Below the pieces are notes generated by a model. That model worked only from the letters and a program-made list of their open reading frames with translations, did not search any database and was not told where the DNA came from. From contig JAGRCC010000018.1 of NCBI GenBank assembly GCA_020433785.1, positions 1 through 12,238 of the forward strand: DNA of 12,238 nucleotides. Reading direction: 5' to 3'. The stretch's first letter is position 1; every line of letters starts with the position of its first letter. A program made the translations under genes and the position numbers. The stretch comes from Anaerolineae bacterium. Its GTDB lineage: Bacteria; Chloroflexota; Anaerolineae; 4572-78; J111. This document shows positions 1-6,857 of this stretch, piece after piece.

Positions 1-327
1 GCCTCGGGCGCGCTGGTGACGTTCAACGCCTGCGGCGACACCATCGACGTCTGTGAATCGGATGTTCGGGTTTTTTGCCGGGACGGCGTTTTACAAACGG
101 GTATTTGGGGCGCTTCCTTGCGGGTGCAGCGTCGCGGCGAAACGCAGTTGCAGCCGGTCAAATGCCCACCGTCGTTGGGCGTATGGCAGCAGTTTTTGGC
201 CGTTCGGCGGAGCGAAATGCCCAATCCCAGCCCGCCGGAAATCGGCCTGCGGATGATCAGGCTGTGGGACGCGCTTCACGCCTCGGCGCAGCAGGGCGGC
301 CGGCCGGTTAAATGTGAGATTGGATAA
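1..327 (+). CDS. Gfo/Idh/MocA-family oxidoreductase, C-terminal part (5' end outside window)
   Basis: The reading frame is open from base 1 to the TAA at 325-327, so this is the last 108 codons of a longer gene; a GTG at 16 is internal rather than a start. The visible part reads as the C-terminal alpha/beta domain of NAD(P)-dependent sugar or inositol dehydrogenase-like proteins of the Gfo/Idh/MocA family. It has a strand pair with VTFNACGDT, then ESDVRVF, a [11 protein letters not shown] segment, the [21 protein letters not shown] helix and a terminal GGRPV, which is the usual tail of the family (helix for residue bookkeeping followed by G-x-PV). The NAD-binding Rossmann part and the EKP motif would lie upstream and are not visible, so the substrate cannot be named. 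It converges with the Mur ligase gene, stop to stop with 11 bp between, and no hairpin terminator is seen there. Confidence 0.75.
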   Translation, partial: ASGALVTFNACGDTIDVCESDVRVFCRDGVLQTGIWGASLRVQRRGETQLQPVKCPPSLGVWQQFLAVRRSEMPNPSPPEIGLRMIRLWDALHASAQQGGRPVKCEIG

Positions 328-338
328 AACCTAACAAG

Positions 339-1703
339 CTACCTCCCCGGCAGTTTAAACTGCACCCGTCCATCGACGTTGATCTCCTCGATCTCCCGCC
401 AGCCTTGAGTGGCATTGAGATAACGCAGGTACGGATCGGGGTTAAGGGCCTGATCGATCAGGTAGGCCGAGCCGGTCAGGATGATGACGTCATCCGGCTC
501 GCGCATCGATTTGGCTAACTGTAGCGCCTGTTGCGAGTCGGGAATGACGAAGACGGGGGTGGCCCCGGCGATGGCGTCAATAGCTTTTTTAACCGAGGTG
601 GGGTCTTGCCCTTTGTACGAGGCGCTGGTGACGATGACCGTTTTGGCGATGGCCATAATCGGGCCGAACATGGTCGCCGGAGTACGGAAACCGGACACGC
701 CGACAACGAAGATTTTACCCCGCTGGCCGAATTTTTCGGTTACGGTTTGGGTGAAGGCACTGATCTTTTCCGGGTTGTGAGCGATATCGGCATAGACGTT
801 GTCTTCGACCGGCAATAACCGGCCCAGCAGATTAACCGTCAAGAATTTTGGCAGGACCGCCGCCTGGTCGATTTCGGGATATAGATGTTGGATGACGGCT
901 AAACTAAGCGCGGCGTTTTGTTGTTGGTAAGGCGTGGTTAGTAGTTCGCTGCGAGGTTGGATGTCGGCCGGTAGAGCAGCTAATCGCGTTGTCAACGTGG
1001 TCGTATTAGCTTGATCGATGTGGTGGAGCGGCGCTTCGACGGACTCGCATACACCCGCGATAACCCGCAGCATTTCCTCATCCGACTCGCTGGTAAAAAA
1101 AGGAACGCCTGGACGGGCGATGCCGGCTTTATCTAAGGCGCGCTGCCATTTTTTTTGGCCGAGCATGTGTTCGTGGTCATGGCCGATATTGGTCAAAACG
1201 GTCGCCACGTAATCGAGCGCCCGCGTTTGATCGTATCGACCGCCAACACCGACTTCAAAGGCGGCTCGTTCGATGCCGTGCTTTTCAAACAAGGCCAGGG
1301 CAATGAGAATGTTGACCTCATGAAACGTTAGGGCATGTTGCGGGTTGGATAATGCCAGTCCCACAGTGAATGGTTTGATCTTGTTTTCCCAGGCTTCCAC
1401 CACCTCATCCTGAGCCGCCGGCTGACCGTTAAGGCTAAAGCGTTCGCGGTAGTCAAAAATATGAGGGCTGAGAAACGCGCCGCTTGGCCCCAGCAGCGAT
1501 AGTCCGGCCTCCAGAAAACGGCAGGTCGAACCTTTGCCGCTGGTGCCGGTGACGTGAATTAGATGGGTCGGATGGCCCTGCGGCCAGAGCGTTTTGATAG
1601 ACTGTTGCACCAACTCCAGTCGGGCCAGTTTGGCGGCGGTCCAAGGCGCGTGAAAAATTTGATCGACGCTATTGTAATAGGCGGCGTTAAACAGATCGGT
1701 CAT
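339..1703 (-). CDS. Mur ligase family protein, FolC-like (folylpolyglutamate synthase-related)
   Basis: 454 residues. Mur-type ligases join an amino acid to a carboxylate using ATP; FolC members add glutamate to (dihydro)folate in the cytoplasm. Seen: the ATP-binding loop GTSGKGST at residues 53-60 (family form GTNGKGS/T), an SPHIFDYRERFSLNG segment like the FolC SPH-x-ERI motif, EVGVGGRYDQTRALD (the E-x-G-x-GGR-D-x-TN region), LTNIGHDHEHMLG (family LTNIGLDH...LG), and in the C-terminal domain DIAHNPEKISAF, matching the FolC AHNP motif. The length is slightly above the usual 420-440 residues because of a C-terminal tail after GSAYLID. It begins 2 bp after the stop of the acyltransferase gene, so the two are surely co-transcribed and probably translationally coupled; no strong Shine-Dalgarno is visible. 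FolC is the best family match, but the Ser in the P-loop and the divergent tail leave the substrate open; another Mur ligase specificity is possible. Confidence 0.75.
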   Translation of the reverse strand: MTDLFNAAYYNSVDQIFHAPWTAAKLARLELVQQSIKTLWPQGHPTHLIHVTGTSGKGSTCRFLEAGLSLLGPSGAFLSPHIFDYRERFSLNGQPAAQDEVVEAWENKIKPFTVGLALSNPQHALTFHEVNILIALALFEKHGIERAAFEVGVGGRYDQTRALDYVATVLTNIGHDHEHMLGQKKWQRALDKAGIARPGVPFFTSESDEEMLRVIAGVCESVEAPLHHIDQANTTTLTTRLAALPADIQPRSELLTTPYQQQNAALSLAVIQHLYPEIDQAAVLPKFLTVNLLGRLLPVEDNVYADIAHNPEKISAFTQTVTEKFGQRGKIFVVGVSGFRTPATMFGPIMAIAKTVIVTSASYKGQDPTSVKKAIDAIAGATPVFVIPDSQQALQLAKSMREPDDVIILTGSAYLIDQALNPDPYLRYLNATQGWREIEEINVDGRVQFKLPGR

Positions 1704-1705
1704 GG

Positions 1706-2569
1706 TCAGTAGGACAAGTCCCAGCCGCGCCGCTTTGGCAATCGTTCCCTTTTTTCAGATTGAGTGCCCAGTTCGTAAGTTATCCGCCGTAAATGGCGGG
1801 TTAATTCCTTCTTCTTTTTGATCGTGGACAGTTCTCGATAGGGAATCGGATCACCGATGGTGACTCGAACGGTAGTGCCGATTTGCCGGTTGACCTCACG
1901 CACAATAAGTGACAACCGCAGCGTTAAGCTGAATTGGCTGGCAATCTGGAAGATGCGGCTGTTTTGACCGTGGAAGTAGATCGGCACTACGGTCGCCTGG
2001 GTTGTTTGGATCAGCTTGGCGGCGAATGTCTTCCATTCTAAATCGGTGGCCGGTCCGAACGCCGACTCAGAGGTGCTAATGCCACCGGCGGGGAAAATTA
2101 CAATGGTGCCCTGGTCGCGTAAAATGTCGATAGCCCGTTTTTTGGAGTTAATGTTGACGTTGACCGCCTCTTCGGTTTCGTTGAAGTCGATTGGCAAAAA
2201 ATATGGGGTTAGGTGTTCGGCTCGACACAGGGAACTGTTGATCAATATTTGGAAATCTTCGCGGGCCAGGATAGTTAGGTGGCAGATGGTGATGCCGTCG
2301 ATCACGCCAAAAGGATGGTTGGCGATAAAAATCACCGGTCCGGTTCGGGGTACTTTGGCCAACTGAATGGGATCATAATCCAATTTTACCTGCAAGCTGT
2401 CCAACGCCGCGCCCCAAAAAGAAGGTTTGCCCTCATGCTCACCGAGCAGGCCGTTGTATAATTTCTCCAGACGTCGTTTGCCGGACAACAGTTCGATAGC
2501 CTGGATCATAATACTCTTGATGAGTGGATCATCTGGCGAGGCGTAAGTTATTTTGGCTTTCTTAGTCAT
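1706..2569 (-). CDS. PlsC-type lysophospholipid acyltransferase (hemolysin/COG3176-like)
   Basis: 287 residues. The family transfers acyl chains to a lysophospholipid, glycerol phosphate or lyso-ornithine lipid at the membrane. Seen: the catalytic NHxxxxD motif as NHPFGVID at residues 84-91 (His85, Asp91), an FLPIDF segment near 124-129, VIFPAGGIS at 157-165 in the place of the usual FPEGTRS motif, and PIYFHGQNSR near 196-205. The FPAGG and FHGQNSR forms resemble the putative hemolysin/ornithine-lipid acyltransferase branch more than classical PlsC. There is no clear signal peptide or long membrane helix, so it is probably membrane-associated. The ATG at 2569 is preceded by GAGGG (2575-2579 on the complement) 5 bp away. 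It is the first gene of a leftward operon with the Mur ligase and has its own promoter at 2622-2650. The acceptor lipid is not determinable from sequence. Confidence 0.8.
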   Translation of the reverse strand: MTKKAKITYASPDDPLIKSIMIQAIELLSGKRRLEKLYNGLLGEHEGKPSFWGAALDSLQVKLDYDPIQLAKVPRTGPVIFIANHPFGVIDGITICHLTILAREDFQILINSSLCRAEHLTPYFLPIDFNETEEAVNVNINSKKRAIDILRDQGTIVIFPAGGISTSESAFGPATDLEWKTFAAKLIQTTQATVVPIYFHGQNSRIFQIASQFSLTLRLSLIVREVNRQIGTTVRVTIGDPIPYRELSTIKKKKELTRHLRRITYELGTQSEKRERLPKRRGWDLSY

Positions 2570-2621
2570 GGTTACCCTCGGGTTGGTTTAAGGGAAATCG
2601 AGTCTCACAAGATCGCTCCAG

Positions 2622-2650
2622 ATTTTACCGGGAATACCCGGTTTTGTCGA
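2622..2650 (-). promoter_or_regulatory. Sigma70-type promoter of the acyltransferase-Mur ligase operon
   Basis: Read on the minus strand: -35 TCGACA (2645-2650; one mismatch to TTGACA), a spacer of exactly 17 bp, and -10 TAAAAT (2622-2627; one mismatch). Transcription would start near 2615, giving a leader of about 46 nt that carries the GAGGG ribosome site. The spacing and match are good; no experimental support exists. Confidence 0.55.
2628..2641. promoter_or_regulatory. Palindrome inside the promoter spacer, possible operator
   Basis: CCGGGAATACCCGG: 5-bp perfect arms around a 4-bp centre, abutting the -10 box and filling most of the -35/-10 spacer of the promoter at 2622-2650. A repressor bound here would block RNA polymerase. 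It is too short, and without a proper T-run, to be a convincing terminator. Confidence 0.35.
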
Positions 2651-2787
2651 GTATGCCCGGATGGCAGGTTGTCTGAAACAAACAATTGAGCAACTCTAAC
2701 AAAATTTCAAGTTTGTTCCAACATACTTCTACTAAAACTTTGCTAAGATCTTGCGAAAATAACTGAGGCATAGTAAGCTTGGTGTTT

Positions 2788-2824
2788 AATACAGCAACAT
2801 CTCGCCATGCTGCTGTGTTTTTTT
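2788..2824 (+). terminator. Hairpin plus T-run, intrinsic terminator or leader attenuator
   Basis: A 9-bp stem (AATACAGCA 2788-2796 with TGCTGTGTT 2811-2819, one U.G pair) is extended inside by CAT/ATG after one mismatch, and followed by an uninterrupted run of seven T (2818-2824) in the rightward direction. It lies about 40 bp before the start of the 94-residue gene. No rightward gene precedes it, so it would terminate a short leader or small RNA starting in about 2650-2787. I see no convincing promoter there (TAAGAT at 2744-2749 lacks a -35). The rest of gene-free 2570-2865 holds only the operon promoter described above. Confidence 0.45.
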
Positions 2825-2865
2825 GGTAAATGAGTAATAGTTAAGCTTTTAGGGAGAGTAACCTT

Positions 2866-3150
2866 ATGAATAAGCCACTCAACTTCATTAGAAACCAACC
2901 GGATTACTCCGGAGGTTACGAGTACGATCTCACCGTTCAACTGCCTGTGTTCTCTAAAGAAAACATTCGCGATATTGCTCAACCGCTGGTCGATGAAATC
3001 GGTGGGGATTTAGGGCTGGCCCACTATGCCCGTTTTCGCTGGCAAGACGTTGAACGCGTGCAAGCCTACTTCGAAGAGTTAGGCTACGAAATTCAGCACA
3101 GTGATGAGCGTGAAATCGAAGAGTATGTAGAAGTTAACACTGTAGATTAA
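2866..3150 (+). CDS. Small acidic protein of unknown function
   Basis: 94 residues, which I do not recognise. The start is well supported: AGGGAG (2851-2856) lies 9 bp before ATG 2866. The sequence begins MNKPLNFIRNQPDYSGGYEYDLTV in short, then a probable strand, a helix (SKENIRDIAQPLVDEI), a DLGLAHYARFRW segment, another helix (QDVERVQAYFEELGY) and a very acidic tail (DEREIEEYVEVNTVD). The predicted mixed alpha/beta fold is cytoplasmic, with no signal peptide, membrane helix, metal-binding Cys or His cluster. Base composition is more AT-rich than the neighbours. It stands alone: a terminator-like hairpin is upstream and a perfect inverted repeat follows the stop by 20 bp. Codon periodicity and a clear ribosome site favour a real gene. 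Confidence 0.7.
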   Translation: MNKPLNFIRNQPDYSGGYEYDLTVQLPVFSKENIRDIAQPLVDEIGGDLGLAHYARFRWQDVERVQAYFEELGYEIQHSDEREIEEYVEVNTVD

Positions 3151-3170
3151 TTTCTCCTTGCCTCCAAGTT

Positions 3171-3210
3171 GATTGGCAAATCTACAGTAGCCAATTTAGA
3201 TTTGCCAATC
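3171..3210. terminator. Perfect 14-bp inverted repeat downstream of the small gene
   Basis: GATTGGCAAATCTA (3171-3184) and TAGATTTGCCAATC (3197-3210) are perfect complements around a 12-nt loop. The loop contains GCCAA, which could pair instead with the TTGGC of the left arm, so two exclusive structures exist. The sequence after it (TTGTTTTGACTTTT) is T-rich but has no clean T-run directly behind the stem. It lies between the small gene and the proV promoter, 13 bp before the -35; it is probably a terminator, with an operator as the alternative. Confidence 0.55.
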
Positions 3211-3223
3211 ACTTAGCCTTGTT

Positions 3224-3250
3224 TTGACTTTTCCGGCAAACCCATATAAT
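3224..3250 (+). promoter_or_regulatory. Promoter of the proV-proW operon
   Basis: A perfect -10 TATAAT (3245-3250) is preceded by TTGACT (3224-3229), with a short 15-bp spacer. Transcription would begin near 3257, giving a leader of about 23 nt ahead of ATG 3280. The -10 box overlaps a TTG at 3250, which therefore cannot serve as start codon of a message made here. The suboptimal spacing could reflect regulated, for example osmotically tuned, activity; that is inference. Confidence 0.5.
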
Positions 3251-3279
3251 TGTCATCATCCTGGAAGAAAGAGTTGGTG

Positions 3280-4488
3280 ATGGCTACCGCAGAGTCAAAT
3301 TTCAAAGTTTCCTGTCGAAAAATATGGAAGATTTTTGGGCCGCATCCTGAGCAGGTTAAACAACTGCTCAAGCCTGATATGTCTCGCGCTGAAATTTTAG
3401 AGGAGACCGGACACGTGGTGGCTGTGAAAAACGTGTCTTTTGGGGTGCGAGCCGGCGAAACCTTCGTGGTGATGGGCTTGTCGGGCAGCGGCAAATCGAC
3501 CCTGGTCCGCTGTATCTCGCGTTTGATCGAGCCGACCAGCGGCCAGATTATCATCGAAGGTGAAGATGTAACGGCCATGTCTGAAGCGCAGTTACGCCTG
3601 CTGCGCCGCCGCAAGATGAGTATGGTCTTCCAGCACTTCGGCCTGTTTCCCCATCGTAAAGTGATCGACAACGTCGCTTACGGTCTGGAAATTCAGGGAG
3701 TCGAAAAAAGTACCCGACACACACGCGCCCAAACCGTGCTCGATCTGGTCAGTCTAACCGGCTGGGAAAATCACTACCCCGGCGAACTGAGCGGCGGTAT
3801 GCAGCAGCGGGTGGGCATTGCCCGCGCCCTGGCCGTTGACCCTGAAATCCTCTTTTTTGACGAACCCTTCAGCGCCCTCGATCCCCTTATTCGTCGGGAA
3901 ATGCAGGATGAGTTGATCAAACTGCAAAAGATGATGCAGAAAACGATCATCTTCATCACTCACGATTTTCTGGAAGCGGTCAAACTGGGCGACGACATCG
4001 CCATTATGAAAGACGGGGAAATTGTGCAGGTCGGCACCCCCGATCAGATCATTCTCAACCCGGCCAACGATTACGTCCGCGAGTTTACCAAAGATGTGCC
4101 CCGTTCGCGGGTGCTGTCGGCCCGGGCGATTATGCAGCCGTGTGAAGTTATTTGCTCGGAAAATGAGTCGCCGGAGCGGGTGCAAGTTCGGCTGCAAAAT
4201 CGGCCCAGCCGGGTGGCCTTCATCAATGCCGAAAACGGCCGTTTTCTGGGTATCGTCTCGCGCGACCAGATCGATCAGGCCGTGCCTACTGTGACTGAAA
4301 CGGTCAGACCCCTGGTCAACGACCACCAACCTACGGTTTCCCCCCACACATTTTTAAGCGACCTGCTTTCGATTGTCGCGGCCACGGATCTACCGGTGCC
4401 GGTGGTTGACAGTAGTCGCAACCTGCTTGGCTCGGTTGATCGGGCCGCGGTGATTATGGCTTTAGGCGGCGCCATGAAAGAAAGTTAG
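3280..4488 (+). CDS. proV: Glycine betaine/proline-type ABC transporter ATP-binding protein with CBS domains
   Basis: 402 residues, the usual length for ProV/OpuAA. It is the cytoplasmic ATPase that powers quaternary-amine import. Seen: the family's N-terminal extension (KIFGPHPEQVKQLL), Walker A GLSGSGKST at 66-74, Q-loop MVFQHFGLFPHR, signature LSGGMQQR at 170-177, Walker B ILFFDEP at about 190-196 followed by the D-loop SALD, and switch His228 in ITHDF. The FGLFPHRKV and EPFSALDPLIRREMQ forms are typical of the ProV/OpuAA branch. From about residue 280 to the end is a tandem CBS region, the part that senses ionic strength or cyclic dinucleotides in relatives. ATG 3280 is chosen: GAAAGAG lies 6 bp upstream, and the alternative TTG at 3250 falls in the -10 box. 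The permease gene follows after 58 bp in the same operon. Confidence 0.92.
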   Translation: MATAESNFKVSCRKIWKIFGPHPEQVKQLLKPDMSRAEILEETGHVVAVKNVSFGVRAGETFVVMGLSGSGKSTLVRCISRLIEPTSGQIIIEGEDVTAMSEAQLRLLRRRKMSMVFQHFGLFPHRKVIDNVAYGLEIQGVEKSTRHTRAQTVLDLVSLTGWENHYPGELSGGMQQRVGIARALAVDPEILFFDEPFSALDPLIRREMQDELIKLQKMMQKTIIFITHDFLEAVKLGDDIAIMKDGEIVQVGTPDQIILNPANDYVREFTKDVPRSRVLSARAIMQPCEVICSENESPERVQVRLQNRPSRVAFINAENGRFLGIVSRDQIDQAVPTVTETVRPLVNDHQPTVSPHTFLSDLLSIVAATDLPVPVVDSSRNLLGSVDRAAVIMALGGAMKES

Positions 4489-4546
4489 AGCGAACCGACG
4501 CCTGATCCGACTAAAAGAGAATAGAGAGGCTTAAGGGATAGATACG

Positions 4547-6703
4547 ATGGTCAGTTGGCAATCAATTAGCGGTTATATCCAAATTCATAAACGAGATGTG
4601 ACATACCTGATCGTCCTCGGTATTATTTTGTTGCTGCCATTGATTGTAGACAGCCTGACCACAGAATCAGCCGATTTCCCCGAAGCGTGGGACATTCACC
4701 TGCGTGAACCGCTCGACAACTTCCAACGCTGGACCATTCGCAACCGGCTCACCCATCCGCTCTTTACCTTGTTTTTTGATCCCATTAGCGACGCCGTTGA
4801 TTGGTCAATCCGGCAAATAGAATTAGTTTTACTGTGGCTGCCGTGGCCGGTGGTCGTTATGGCCACCTTTTTGGTGGGGCAGGCTGCCGCGGGCTTTCGA
4901 GTTGCTCTGTTTTCGGCCTTTGCCATTTTGTTTATGGGTTTTATGGGCTTGTGGGACGAAGGCATGCTAACGCTGGCGCTGATGGCCGTCTCGGTGATCA
5001 TCGCTTTGCTGATTGGGATTCCCCTGGGGATTCTCACCGCCCGTTCCGATAGATTTGAAGCCGCCTTACGCCCACTGCTCGATGTGATGCAGACGCTGCC
5101 GGCTTTTGTCTACCTGATTCCGGTTCTACTCTTTTTTGGGATCGCCCGCGTGCCCAGCGTTATCGCCACGGTAATTTACGCTCTACCGCCCGCTATCCGC
5201 CTGACTAACCTGGGCATCCGGCGCGTCACTCCCTCGGCAGTTGAAGCGGCCCGCGCCTTTGGCTCGACCCCCCGCCAGACCTTATTCAAAGTCCAAATTC
5301 CCCTGGCCATGCCGACCATCATCGCCGGCGTGAACCAGACTATTATGATGGCCTTTGGTATTGTGGTCATTGCAGCCCTGATCGGCGCAGGCGGGCTGGG
5401 TAACGAGGTGCTGATTGCCTTACAGAAACAGCAAGTGGGACGAGGTTTTATCGCCGGTATGGCCATTGTTTTTATGGCGATTCTGCTCGACCGAATTAGC
5501 TACGGCTTTAGCCAGCAGCAAACCATCACCCGATCGCCGCATGATCACGGCTTTCAACTGCTGCCCAATAGTTGGGATCGCTTTGCTGTCGTGCGCGGCT
5601 TTGAGCGAGGTCTGGCGATCATTATGGCTGGATGTGCCTGGCTGGCGCGCAGAATTGCCGCCGGCGTGGCGGTGTTGATCGAAGCTATCATGGGGCTAAC
5701 CAGCCAAAAGGACACCGCTGCTGCGACCGCCGGTTTTGTGCGCGGGCATGCCTTCTTGGTGGCTTCGCTGGTGTTGTTAGGGGGAATGTTGGTTATTCAC
5801 AGCGTCGCCCCCTACGGCCAGGAATTTCCGGAAAGCTGGGTGTTTGATCTAGGCCGGCCGGTCGATACCGGGGTCGATTGGATGCGGGATAATCTGTACC
5901 AAATTGGCGATACCCCCATCGGCACCGGACCGCTCAGCGATTTTCTGCTGCTCTACACGCTCAATCCCATCCGGGCGTTTTTACAAGATTGGCTGTCGTG
6001 GCCGCTGGTCATTTTGGGCGTAGCGGTGATTGCCTACTCGGTGGGCGGCTGGCGGTTGGCGATTTTCTCGGCGGCCGGCTTGTTTGGCATCGGGCTGCTG
6101 GGCTTGTGGGAAGACACGATGAACACCTTCAGCCAGGTCATCGTAGCCGTGCTTCTGACCGTTCTCATTTCAATTCCGCTGGGCGTTCTTTCGGCGCGGA
6201 GTGATAATGTTGAGGCGTTTCTCAAACCCATCCTCGATACGTTGCAGACCATCCCCTTCTTTGTCTACTTAATTCCGGTTATTATTCTTTTCAATGTGGG
6301 CCGGATTCCGGGCATTATCGCCTCGATCCTGTACGCCCTCCCGCCTGGCATCCGGTTGACCAACTTGGGTATCCGGCAAATCTCATCGGAAACCATCGAA
6401 GCTGCCCGCGCCTTTGGCTCGACGCCCCGGCAGACGCTGTTCAAAGTGCAGCTCCCGCTGGCGCTGCCGGCTATTGCGTTGGGGGTCAATCAGGTGATTA
6501 TGATGGTGTTGGCTATGGTTGTGGTCGCCGGGCTAGTCGGCGGCGGTGGGTTGGGGTTATTAGCCGTCAAAGGGCTGGCTAACCCCATGCGCGATTTAGG
6601 CCGGGGCATCGAGGCTGGGATCGCTATCGTCATTCTGGCGATGATTTTAGATCGAATTACGCAGGCATGGGCTAAGAATCGGGAGATTAAGGGCCACCAC
6701 TAA
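4547..6703 (+). CDS. proW: Double-length glycine betaine/proline-type ABC permease (two fused ProW units)
   Basis: 718 residues, about twice a normal ProW/OpuAB. This is the membrane channel of the importer. Each half repeats the full plan: an N-terminal membrane helix (about 18-36 and 400-420), an outside segment with an FPE(A/S)W motif (about 43 and 427), then several helices and the ATPase-contacting EAA loop EAARAFGSTPRQTLFKVQ (starting at residue 233 and again at 618, offset 385). Flanking blocks are also shared: ALPP(A/G)IRLTNLGIR, (T/I)LPAFVYLIPV / TIPFFVYLIPV, and GLW(D/E)(E/D). At the DNA level the copies differ at many third positions, so the duplication is old. A linker of about 70 residues (about 325-395) joins them, including a hydrophobic stretch. 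The usual permease works as a homodimer; here one chain supplies both halves. AAGGGA lies 7 bp before ATG 4547. It is co-transcribed with proV; a nested hairpin follows the stop. Confidence 0.9.
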   Translation: MVSWQSISGYIQIHKRDVTYLIVLGIILLLPLIVDSLTTESADFPEAWDIHLREPLDNFQRWTIRNRLTHPLFTLFFDPISDAVDWSIRQIELVLLWLPWPVVVMATFLVGQAAAGFRVALFSAFAILFMGFMGLWDEGMLTLALMAVSVIIALLIGIPLGILTARSDRFEAALRPLLDVMQTLPAFVYLIPVLLFFGIARVPSVIATVIYALPPAIRLTNLGIRRVTPSAVEAARAFGSTPRQTLFKVQIPLAMPTIIAGVNQTIMMAFGIVVIAALIGAGGLGNEVLIALQKQQVGRGFIAGMAIVFMAILLDRISYGFSQQQTITRSPHDHGFQLLPNSWDRFAVVRGFERGLAIIMAGCAWLARRIAAGVAVLIEAIMGLTSQKDTAAATAGFVRGHAFLVASLVLLGGMLVIHSVAPYGQEFPESWVFDLGRPVDTGVDWMRDNLYQIGDTPIGTGPLSDFLLLYTLNPIRAFLQDWLSWPLVILGVAVIAYSVGGWRLAIFSAAGLFGIGLLGLWEDTMNTFSQVIVAVLLTVLISIPLGVLSARSDNVEAFLKPILDTLQTIPFFVYLIPVIILFNVGRIPGIIASILYALPPGIRLTNLGIRQISSETIEAARAFGSTPRQTLFKVQLPLALPAIALGVNQVIMMVLAMVVVAGLVGGGGLGLLAVKGLANPMRDLGRGIEAGIAIVILAMILDRITQAWAKNREIKGHH

Positions 6704-6709
6704 AAGTCA

Positions 6710-6821
6710 GTAGGCCAGGGCATTTGCGGTTTTAGAAATTAATCGATAAATGTGTCGGAGCAACAAAGCTTGCTTTGTTATTCCTCGATTAATTTGTTGA
6801 TTTACAATTGCCCTGGCCTAC
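6710..6821. terminator. Nested three-stem inverted repeat between convergent genes (bidirectional terminator candidate)
   Basis: The outer arms GTAGGCCAGGGCA (6710-6722) and TGCCCTGGCCTAC (6809-6821) match perfectly. Inside them AAATTAATCGA (6736-6746) pairs with TCGATTAATTT (6785-6795), and innermost AACAAAGC (6762-6769) pairs with GCTTTGTT (6772-6779). All three are concentric, giving one long interrupted hairpin on either strand. It fills the space between the permease stop (6703) and the binding-protein stop (6858). AATCGATAA (6741-6749) can also pair with TTATCGATT (6827-6835) outside. I see no duplicated flanks that would mark it as an inserted element. Confidence 0.55.
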
Positions 6822-6857
6822 CTCCATTATCGATTCAAGGTAAATACGTTTGTTTCT

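Noticed and set aside
2743..2982. Leftward 79-codon frame opposite the small gene
   Set aside because: It overlaps the terminator hairpin and the well-supported rightward gene, and its sequence shows no recognisable features.
3250..3279. TTG start adding ten residues to ProV
   Set aside because: The TTG overlaps the TATAAT -10 box and has no ribosome site; ATG 3280 has a suitable purine-rich site and gives the usual ProV length.
3213..3671. Leftward 152-codon frame across the proV start, and similar frames opposite proV, proW and the MttB-family gene
   Set aside because: They are antisense shadows of strongly recognised genes, with no family features or ribosome sites.
6710..6821. Miniature inverted-repeat transposable element
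   Set aside because: Terminal inverted arms are present but the flanking bases show no target duplication, and the exact fit between convergent stops suits a terminator better.
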